In this document: positions 45,862-57,800 of the stretch, one piece after another
Layout: each line of letters begins with the position of its first letter
Position numbering within the stretch: the first letter of the stretch is position 1
NCBI GenBank assembly: GCA_944470555.2
Contig: OX104130.1
Coordinates: 55,647,491-55,711,490 of the forward strand
From: Heterobilharzia americana
Taxonomy: Eukaryota; Platyhelminthes; Trematoda; Strigeidida; Schistosomatidae
Direction of reading: 5' to 3'
Length of the DNA: 64,000 nucleotides
Made by a program: the position numbers and the translations under genes
The notes under the pieces: model-generated
The model's input: the letters and a program-made list of their open reading frames with translations, nothing else
Databases searched by the model: none
What the model was told of the DNA's origin: nothing

Positions 45862-48800
45862 GTAAGTTCATATAATGTAACTTTCTGTTTTTAGCTACTC
45901 AAAGAAGCCGTAAAAAGAGCAAGCGAAAACCTACATGTCAACTCCGGGATTTCTGAGGTTTACTTAAATGGTTGGTTTTTTTTTTATTTTGAAGAGCGAT
46001 TTTCGAATATCGTAGGTTTAGTTCATACTGATGACCGTTCCGCAATGAAGTCGTTAGCAAAACAACTACATAATGAAGCCTTGTTAGACAATCTAGTCGG
46101 TCAATCAGATGATAAATTCACTCCTGAAGCCCACAGTAATATGAAGAGTTTACCTTTTTCTCAGCAGCTTAGCTTATTTCTTAACGAGGTCAATGAAAAC
46201 CATGGATTTAAGAAGGCTGTTTTAATTGTCCTTAGTGAATTTGATTTGTTCACCTTACATCATAATCAGTTACTACTGTACAATCTGTTCGATTGTTGTC
46301 AATCTGTTGGATCTAGAATTTGTGTAGTTGGACTAACATGCCGCTTAGTAAGTTATCGCGCCTTCGTACAATTTTCTTCACAAAAGACTAGTTCAAATAT
46401 TTTTAGAGTCATCTTGGAATTTATTGTTCTTTGGTCTAATTAGATAACTGTTTAACTTTTGAACAGATTCAATCCAATGCATTGCTTATAAAGTTTATTC
46501 AGAAAATAGTTTTCTAACTTTAAAGATGCAGTTTTTCTTAATGACAGTTATAAAATACCTATTTACGTTTTTCTGAATGACAAGAAATTGTCATACTTCA
46601 CATCAGTGACTCTTTTATAAAGCTGCAGTTAATGTAACTGCCTGCCTATTTTTTCTTAGGAGCAGTTTGATCAATCTTGTTAACTGACCATCTGAATGTA
46701 TTACAATGCTTACAGCTTACAGATCGATAGTCTGACCTAGTTAGTGTGAACGAGTAGGCTAGTTTATGTGCATCATATTTATCCTGTATTTATCAACTGA
46801 ACTTTGGAGTAGCTAATTTCTTACCATAGGAGTGTGATTCACTTGCCTAGGCATTTATTCTATAAGCAATAAACCATTGTTTCTGGTGATTTTAGGCTTC
46901 GCTTTAGTGAGGTTTATTAGCTGCCAGAAATGTCCATAGTTCAGCTCACAAATTTGGGTTTGTTTGATTTATTGTTGCTAACGTGTTTTATCTTTGGTAG
47001 TGTTGACTTTCATTGTTCATCTAAACACATATGCGTGATCTGTAGATTGTATTTTGAACTAAAATGTTTTTGAATGGATAGCCCATCAAGTTTATTAAAA
47101 TTAAACCAATATGGAGTTGTATAAAAAATAATCACTTACTTTTTAGTTATCAAAAGGTTACTGTAACAATGTTTCTACTTTTTATGGTCATACTGCCAAG
47201 CAGTTCGTTAGGGTACCGTTATTGCGCTTTCAGTATCCTCTATCGACAGCAGTCAGGTAGCAATTCTATGGACATGAAAATATCGTGTGTTTAAGGCATT
47301 TCAAGTAAAGTTAAACTCGAAAAACAGATACAGCGAATCAAGCTTCTAAATTGTTGTCAAGATGAATTGGATAATTTGGTTTTTTCGGTATATCTGATTA
47401 ACGACTTATGCAGGTGATATGATTCATTATATTTTCGTATTATATTGTAGTGGGCAGTGCTGATGAGAATGGATATAAGTAGTATATGTTGAGAGGGCGG
47501 CAGAAATCATAGGTAATTACCAGCAGTGGGTAAATATTTTGCCCACAGAAACGCGAGGACAATATGGGCGTATTAATATCAAAAACCAAGATAGAAGCAA
47601 AACAGGAAATGAAACACATTATGCAAATGACTTAGTGCAAGGTATACCATATATAGTGACTACTGTGCAGGATGTTAGTAACAAACATTCCTTCCTTCGT
47701 TTAAGTCTTCTCGTTTCCTACAATATAATTGTCTTAGGAACAAATTTGTATTTTCAGACTTGAAACGTATCAGTCAGGTATAGTTGGTTCGCTCGTTCAT
47801 CAGATAACTGCACAACCAATGAAGAAACTATAACTGTCACGTATGGTTGAAAGGAGTTAGTAAAACCCTGGATTTAAATTTGATATGTTCCGATGAGGAT
47901 TACATGATTGCATCTGATAATTTTAAAGAATTCATACTGCCTTTGGGACTGTGGTAGATTGTAGTTTTCTTTTAGTCTGTTTATTAGAAACGTTACTCAA
48001 TGAAGTAGTATCATTTACTGTGTGATATTTCTAATGAACAAACTAAAATGGAACTCATACTACCATTGTATTTAATGAACCAATATCCTTTAGTTTTACA
48101 GCTTAATGCTTCTATGTGAACTTTTCCAATCACAGATGAAACGTCTATGGACAGGTATCGATTGGTGACATGTAACAAGTATTCATTACTGAATATAATG
48201 CTATGTATATTAATGACCCATTTGTATTTTCCCTTCTATTAACTTACGGTTAGCACTTGTGACTGTAGCATAGATCTCCATTCGGTTACAAATTCGTATG
48301 ACTGTAACAGTTTGGCATGCTTTACAAGTCTTTGTTAAATTGAATATTTATCAATAATTTCATTCTGCTTCTACTCTACCCTCTTCTACTTTCAAAATAT
48401 AGGATATTATGGAGTTGTTAGAGAAACGTGTTAAGTCAAGGTTTTCACATCGTCAAATTTATCTTACATCACCAGCAGCGCCAATTGATAATATTGATTC
48501 GTATACTTCGAATGATGAAGATTCGAATACGCTATCAAAGCCATTTAAACAGTTTTGTGAAATTTGTAAACACTTTTTGAGTATTGATACTGATGATCTA
48601 ACACAATTATCATTAAAAATTAATTCTAAAGAGTTTCGAGAATTAGAGTCACTGATTAAATCATGGAATAATCATATATCAAAAGTGATGGCAGATGAAA
48701 TTGTCATTGATTCATTACGGCAAGCATGGTCTACTTCAGTGAGCATAAGACATTTAATCAATTTATTGGTATGTTGTTATCGTTTGCTATCTAAACAGTG

Positions 48801-51800
48801 TTTTACTCTCCCAACTTTTTCGCGAAAATCTCCTGTTTTTTGATAGTGTTCAATTTTATTTTATCGGTAATTGGTTTACTTTATCCGACGTTTTGTCTCA
48901 GCAAGTTCTGTTATAAAATAGCTTAAAGTGTAGTTAGGAAACTGTGATAGTTTCATAACTCTTTAGCTATTGGACAAAAGTCTGAGCTGAAACACTTCAA
49001 AAGGATTCACATTTTTATTGAACTGAACGAAAGAATTCATAATTAGCACAATCTAGTGGATATGAATTTCGATTTAATGGTCTACTGATTTCTACTGGTT
49101 TACCAGTTCTTTTTTGGATGATATTGTTTGGAGAAATATCAACCTCGGCTATTGACTTCTGAATGATTTTATTCGTAGAATAAAGAATAGTGAATATGAA
49201 ACTAGTACGTTCATATCATAAAGTGATGAATGTGTATTAAGCTCACTATCTTGCAGTACATTATAGAAGGAAAGTAGGATTTTAACTTATTTGGATAGAT
49301 AACTGATAACTGACACTGGAACTGTAGTTTTAATTAAATGTCAACTAAATACAGCACTGATAGTAGCATAGGGGAGCTACATGCGCAAATTTATGGTGAG
49401 CGCACGTTTCGAAGCGCATTCTACTATACGTTTAAAGATATAGAAGTATGCGAATATACCAATTCCAGTGCATCCAACGATAATTTCCATATGAAAGACT
49501 CACTTTTTTCACTTCTTTACTATTCCACATTGTTTATTAAGTGAAAACTGATTTTATTCTTCCTGTTAATGTATTTGCTTCTGATAGATTCCAATAGTTG
49601 CTTCACTTAGTCCTGAACATGATCGTATTGAACCCATCCAGTTTTTTGAGTCTTTATCGATGCTCCAGCAAGATTCAAAAGTCACTGCACTTAAAGGTTA
49701 GTTAAAAATAGTATTTCACTTCGCTTATTCAAAAAATGAATATTCTGTTTCAGTTGTCTGCACATTTACAGTGCGAAATTCTAAGATGCCGTAGTCATCT
49801 AACTGCGAAATACTATTATTACCGGGGTTTCACGCTAGAGATAATTATTTTAGACGGTCCACTCCCACTCTCTGGCTTGCAGGTTTGAATCACATTTCAC
49901 CTACAGTGTCACCGACTTTACCACGTTTGATTTATGTTGTAATACACTGCTCTGTGCGTTGTTACTCAATGGTATCATTACTTCGTTGAATTAAATCATC
50001 CGACTGATAGGGTCACCACTTGTAACATTCGATGTTGTTGCATTAACTAACCATCACTAACTTAAATTTAAGACGTTAAATACCGCTTTCTTCTGATTGG
50101 CTGTCTGTTGTTTTCTGATCGTTCAATATTATCTGATGGTCGGGGTGATGAATTGGCATTCAGCCATGTTGAAATAGTTATTTTCACGATCTGCCAACTG
50201 TAGCTTTTGTTGTTTACTGTTAAATCATATCAAATGTAAGTGCACAAGACTACTTATGAATTGTTATTGAATATGGAACCACTAATTACTATTACGAAAA
50301 AGCTAAACGGTCTTCTGACTTTACACAGCTTCCGAGTGCGTTTATTCAGGTGAATCTAACACCAGTCGGAAAGTAATTTCATGTAATTGATTTTCTATAT
50401 GCATGTGAATATCTCAATGAGAACACCATTAGCAGAATAACATAATGTCATTCCATTTTAGTATGTTTATTAGAAATATCACACAGTGAAACAGTAGCAT
50501 TTACTGGATAACGTTTCGGACATAATTTGTTGTCCATGTTCATATCAGGTAACTCCACAACTTCGAGACAGTCTTTATATATTCCTAGTTTTCTCTCCTC
50601 TGTGATGACAAGGGTGGTAGAATTTTCCATATATCTGGGACAGGTGCAGCATCATTTCGATTGCATGTGTTTGGTGTTGATTCGATAAACAAAGATTCGG
50701 TTATTAATCTCTCCCTCCACTCAACTAAGTTTTCAAAACTGTCACCCTATCCTACCCTACTTTGTGATTGTGTGTCATCGCATGCAGAGCTATAGCCGAG
50801 TTTTTCTCTAGATTTCTTATCTTATTAAGATCTACTGATCTTGATTTAGCTAAGTTTTTGTGCTCTGTTATTCTAATCGACCCTGGTCGACTGTTTTGAC
50901 CTATGTACTTGACCTCACAATCATTGCAAGGAATCTGGTAAACAGTAAATGCTACTGTTTCACTGTGTGTTATTTCTAATAAACATACTAAAATGGAATT
51001 ACACTCGATCACAGTGCCCAAGTTTTACACTTATATTAATGTAACATAATGCCATTTTTCGTCATATGATTTCCTGTTTCACCACTATGACTAGAAGTTC
51101 ATCAAGGAAAACAACTCTTTTGATTGTAATAGTTTGAAGATCCCGTAGATCATTCAGAACAATAATTTGAGCGAACAATTTTTTTCAATAACTTCTTCAG
51201 ACTCTGCAGTTATAAATCCATGAGAATAAGTGAAATACAGTAGCCAAAATAAGGCATGATGTACAATTATTACTATATTGAAACAGTCAGCGTTATGGGG
51301 AACGGAGAACAAATCGAATGGAATGGCGGGATGTTTATCAGTCTGGTGTGTTAGTTGTGCAGTGAAATCACTATTGACAGAACAATTACGAAATGAGGAG
51401 ATAAAATCTACAGTTAATGACTCATATATATTTATTGGAGCATGAGTGTGTGTGTTTAAGGGTCAAATAATAATTACTTAGCGATGAGGGGACGAGGGGG
51501 ATGAAAATCATGTGAATACTATAACGCAATGGAGAATAAAAAAAATGTGAAGTGTTAAGTCACGATTGAAAACGACTGTCGGTAGTGTATGAATAAAGGG
51601 GCATAAAAAACCAATAACAAAAGAAAATGATATTTATCAATGTAATGACAATATGGAAGAAAGGGGTGGGTGGTTAAAATATTCACTTCGTGGTAGGAAA
51701 GTTCATAAAGAACGTGTCGACCCTATTGTGGGCCAAGGTATGCAAATTGGATGTACATATTTCTTCTGAACACATAGGTCCGGTTTTCTTGCGTTGATCC

Positions 51801-54800
51801 CTATGGCTTCGGCTATGGATAAGATGCGTAGTTGTGCACCTTTAGGAGATTGCGGGGGACCCGGTATGTCACAGAAAAGGTGTGACCTACCTTGATCTGA
51901 TGTTCAGTATCTACTGGATGTAAGAGAATTGCATTGTTGATGCTCTTCATCATTCCTTTCCCTAACCAAGATGGTACATGATCACGAGCGCACGTGGATA
52001 GAGCTCTTTGTGCACTATATATAACTTGGTTGTGCTAAAGTAACGGTATAATACTGTTTTAATTACTTACGTTGCTGTATAAGCTGCAGTTATCTGATTA
52101 TTGGTTAACTATTAAAACCGATACGAAGTATCTAATTACTATTTAACCATAAGTTTATCCTCCACCTAATTCATGAGCACTTTCAGAGGTATTGCAGGTC
52201 AATGATCGTTGCGTTGCCCCAAATCAAAACTGCTGCATGCAAAGATAATTTCGGAAAAGTGACGGTAAGCAATGACATCGGTTCCAAACCAGTAGTAGGA
52301 TGAAACAATCATTCGATTCTGTCATTACTCCTTACCTTTGCAATTGTTCAGACAGATCTGAAAGAGGTGCATGTTGTAGGTGATGTAATTTTACTACTCG
52401 GATAAAAATAATTCGATCTGGATTATTTGGATTGTGTTGCTTTACTATGCAATATCGTACTACTACTAATACTACTCAATTTAAATCCAGTAAGTCAGTT
52501 GCTATGAGCATCCGTTAGTATTGTATGTTTTTTACGGTCGAAATACCTGACGAGATTGGTAAAAGTTTCGGTGGTTGTGTCAAAATTATTCTGTTAAATC
52601 GTTTACTTTGGTAATCGTCTTTGTACTGAAGGGAGCTTGGCAGTTGAGGTTAGCACACATTTGGCTGAAATGAGAGCTGCATACTCTATTCTAGGTCAAC
52701 TTTCATGCCACTGAAACATTAGTGTCATAGAAAAGGGTTGTGAATACAGTGCTTCCATGTGGTTCTGCTTTAGTTATGTGAAATCTAGCCTTTGTGAAGG
52801 AGTGTTTGACAACTCTTATTCGACCACTGTTGTCTCGACAGGATCGTTTTATCTGGTGACAATATCATCGAAGTTATTTTGAAGTTCTTTGAGTTTGTTT
52901 GGAAACGATAGATATCATCATTCAATCAGCCTATTCCTCCTTAACACCTGCTGTGATAGCAAACATATGTATTACAACTTACATATCAATCACTTTTCCT
53001 TTGAACTGAGAAGAAGCGTTGTAAGATAATTATAGTTCTGTTAGGTTAGCATCCGCTCATGCACCACCGCTACTTATTTGTGATTACAGAGATCGTGCAA
53101 CTCTGTTTGAGATTTTATCGGAGATGGCCCAGAATATTTGCCATTTATTATCTATGACTAGTATTACAGTCTTTCCAAAATACAAGGAAAGAGAAAATTC
53201 TAACGAGAGTTGACAATGAATGAAAGCGTAGTTACTTTCTGTAAATTCAGTTATAACTTTAACAGAATAACGTCTACTGTATACTTGTGATATGATTATA
53301 CCTTAGAAATTTGCTTAGGAGCTCTACTTTTGAAGGCGGATCATATGTCAGGATAGCATTCATCACAGATTAACATCGGTTGGAGAACCATAAAGAATCT
53401 GGGAGCACTAGACAACTGTTTCTGCCTAGTATGAGACTTCCTATCGGTCTGCATTCATGGCCTCCCAAGGATCTCAGCTGGGACCGTCAATTTTCACGAT
53501 CAGCATTCGGCCATCCAGCCACTGGGTTGAAACCCAGTGATGGTTACTCTGTATGACGAATCGAAAACAGTAGGAAAACGTGAACGATTGTGTTCTAACC
53601 TAGCGGCTGAATTGTAACGTGCTAGATGCGAGACCTAGCGGGGTCGTGGTGACACACTCCTAAGGAGTCCCATACTAGGACGGAAACAACATTCCGGTGT
53701 TCCCAGATTTTCAACGTTTTTCCAGCTGATGTCAATCTGTGGTGAATATTACCTTTCAGTCAACCACTCCTCACAAACTTTTAAATTGAAAATTATATCG
53801 GCTGACTAATGAGGGAGTTGTGTGTTAGGCTATGGCACTTGATCTGTTCATGATTTAGCTTGAATCGTCCCCGTAACCACCCTTCGATTTAAAATCTAGC
53901 TACCACATTTTGACCCGTTTATTTGCGGTGTTAAAGCATAATGTACATTGCATTTTCTTAGATGGATGAAACAGTAATCCTACACAACTCAAAAGGATCA
54001 ATTGACTTTTTAAAGCTGTCTAGTAAAGAAAGAAGACAGTGAGGATTTAAATGTAACTGTTCTCAACAAGACAATACACTGAAACAAATATTCGTATTTT
54101 GAAGGACCAGTGTATGGGTTTCTGCTATCCACAGTCTTTTAAGGATAGCATAATTAGTGGGCGAAAAGAAAAAAAGAGAATTAAGATAAATGATCATCCA
54201 GTAGGCTTAATTATAAAAATTGAAATCAATACTAAACGAAACTAGAGAAATACTCCGAAATCGTGAGTTACAACAGTAGTCATCATATATGGTTTGCACA
54301 CTTAGAAGTAAATGTCCAACAAATGTAGCACCAAATTTTTCTTCATAACACCTAACACACTACGGAGTCTATGTGAAGGACAGTATTTCTCAGAAGTTAT
54401 CATCTAATTGTGCTCACTGCTACACCATAAACACAGGGTAAGTTTCTCAAAAAATTCAATGTATAAAATATCAGTAGTGAAAGGATTTACTTGCGGCTTT
54501 CCATAGATCCAGTAGACATCAAAAAAATTGATAAAATTTCAACCGTAAATCTATGTACTATAAGTATCAGATTATAAATTCAACTTTGAAAGTATTGTAG
54601 TCGTTTAAAGAGGGTTCATTGATTACAAGTAAATTTTTGTAGCAAAATCTCTTCATACAGAATGTGATCAACATCGTATAAATCAGAATGGAGGAATAAA
54701 ACTAAACTTCATCAGAATTTCAACTTCTCTACAAACTGAGGAAAACAATGTGTTTGAAATAAACTTTATAGAGATACCTAAATAAACTACAGATCTTAAG

Positions 54801-57800
54801 TCATAATTCACACACTTATCATGCTTAATGTACTAGACAATTTGGTAACCAACATTTTAAAATGAATGATAAAACTGATTTATAATATCAGATAGACAGA
54901 TATAATCAACATAGAACCTTACACCCAAGTGCATTGGCTCAAGTTGTCACAATTCACAGTAATATACGATGAATAAGTGCATGGGAAAAACAGATATCAA
55001 AGTAGACAAAGTTGTGTGAGATAATCTGAAGATAGCTGTTATTGCAAATATTCAAGCTTTAGAGGATATCTCCGCGATTGTGACCGATTTTTAACCATGT
55101 CAACAACAGTATGCAGCCATCGATTCCTACGGTTTCGGGGACCCCAGCCAGGAAGTCTACGTCTGCTCACACGACTCAGACCAATGGTCAGAGACTTAAT
55201 GCACTGGTGCCATATCCTGGTCTCGCCACTCTGAACTATGTTCTAACTTAATACAACCTCGCCCAACATTGCACGTTGAGGTAGGCGCGCTCGACAGGAC
55301 CAATGCATATCCAACCCATGTTAACCACTGAAAGTTCACAATCTCATCAATCAACTTGCCTAGTTACCTTCGTCTGACCTCAATACTGCCCACTCGGTGA
55401 TCCCACCAAATTGCGGGCAGTGATATGAAGATACCTGTGATCAAAACCCTGTAACTGCTTCATGTCTTCTATTTTTAACGACCATGTCTCAGCCGTATAA
55501 CAGGACAGAACGGACTGCAGCTCAGCGTGCTATTCCTTTGATAAGTTAGTCAGATATCTTGCCATTTGGCGCTTAAGGTGGTGCGAGTTGGCAAATGCCA
55601 AATGGGGGTTCCGTAACCGAGCTGAGATTTCGTCAGCGGCCAGCCCATTCGAGCTGATGCAACTTTGCAAGTAAGCGAAGTGGCCGATGCATTCAACTTC
55701 TACGAGCATGTGCAGATCAGCCCTGGAACATCACCATACATTTGACAGGCGCGAAAAGCATGTAAAAGATACTCAGATTTCTGCTCAACGCGTTCTGCTC
55801 AGAGTTCAGAAGACCCTACATTTTGTTAGCGTCTTCACTCAGCGGGACAATATCGTTTGCATAATCCAAGACAACCAGATAACCTCCAGGGATTAGATTG
55901 ATAACGTATATGCTATGTCGTGAATTTTGGTTTGCATTTCTTTAATGAGGGATTTAGTGCTAAATGGTGGAACTTCAGTAATTAGTCTTTTTTGTTTATT
56001 GGAGAATACGAACTACGAGATAATAGGTGTCTCTTACTCAGTGCTTAAATTTTCTTTGAGTTTAAACTGACATTTAATACCTAACACTGACTGTAATTTG
56101 ATCCATTCGTATTTTATTGGAATCTTCTGTACACTTTGTTCCACTAATCGAAGTAGATGCAACAGTACAGAAGCTAAAGCTGTTGAAACTGCCCTGAGGC
56201 ATTGTGCAATAAATAATCTAGTCAGCACAGATGTATAGTCAAAGAGCATGCATATGAGTTTTTCTGCCAAAACTGGTTATATTTATAGTTATTGAAAACT
56301 ATTTTATCTTTAATATAAGAGTAAAACTTGGGCACTGTGGTAGATTGTAATTCCATTTTTGTCTGTTTATTGGAAATGTCACACAAAGAAACTATCATTT
56401 ACTGAAGACGGTAGTGTTTCACTGTATGATATTTCTAACAAACAGACTAAATTGGTTTTTGATCTTATTAGCTGTCTTGCCTTGATTTAATGTCTTCGTA
56501 TGCAGTAGAGCAGTATCTAATTCTTGAGAGCACTCAACCTCCTACTAGTTCAAACTATGCTTCACCCTCCTAGGTTGGAGGAGCATAGTAATAAAGTAGT
56601 CAGAGTTATCCATAAAAAGTCCAAGGAGTGGTTGAAAACCTTTATCAATAAAGGTAAAACTCCTACACCTAACAATGATCTATCCATTTACATATCATAC
56701 CCGCTTCTTTGGCTTCGCATTCTCATAAAATATTGCATGTTCCTGTTATCATATCTATGATTTGTCAAGCACATGGAAAACATTTAGTGATTGCCACCCA
56801 TCAGTTAAATTCACTCTCAAAGAATAAAGGGATTCTAAAATCCTATTTCCTGATGTGCTAATGATGAGGAAGCCTGATGAATCTCTGGACAGACCAATCT
56901 ACAGGAAATCAACGGAGGATAGGCAGATAGCAAATTTCCATTGCTTTGTTTTTGTAGGAAGGAAAAGAAATTTGGGCCATTGTCTCTCGTCAATGTCCAA
57001 AAATCTGTACAGAAGATAGTGTGGAGAATGAGCTAAACCTTTAGAAACAAAACTTCATAAACGGGTACCCACCACCTTCTAGAGTATACAGTATACATCA
57101 AAAAGACATTTGGATATATCTATCGTTCCAAGAAAGAAGAACGGCATTAATTTAGAGGTGATATTGCAGACGAACCACTTAAGAACCATCTAACAAGGTC
57201 AGTAGGAAAAACATTCTATGCTACGTCTCTAAAAATTACTCATTTCAGCCACCTTTTCGTCCATCTTAGCGCTAAGGAAATGTTACCTCGATTATCTCGC
57301 TCGATGTGGATGTGCACCTTCACCTACTCTTGTGGAGCTAGGTGCATAGGATGTTCATCAACAAACATTTGCGGTCACATCCGAGAGCATCTCTCAGTAC
57401 GGCTGAGCAAAGTGGAACTTAGAGGTATAAATTCGTTTATCCTCCAACATGTAGTTGACTACAAACGTGCTGCTTCTGAATCATCACTTAACATTATTTA
57501 CAAGATCAGACCAAACTTATCGAAATGTGCACGCCCACACCTATTTTGTACCGCAGAAGCCCCGGCGATACATAATCCTAAATCAGAACTGTGCGTCCAG
57601 AAACAGTTTGTACGGTCGTGTTCACTACTCTGGACCCAGCCTACCATTTTGACCATATGATTGTTACAACTGGCTCTTCTTAATTTATTTTATTCGATTC
57701 CAATCCATCTTATTTTGTTAGTTTGATTTTCATTTCACCTTCAATCACCCTTCAGTACCATTTTATTTTGTCATATTAATTGCACTCCTCTTGATCCTTA

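Larger units (their letters stand above)
46348..48402. other. ORC4 intron 3
   Basis: 2055 bp, AT-rich. It carries a CR1 fragment (47450-47765) and a palindromic repeat (47965-48050), both listed separately. Confidence 0.8.
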
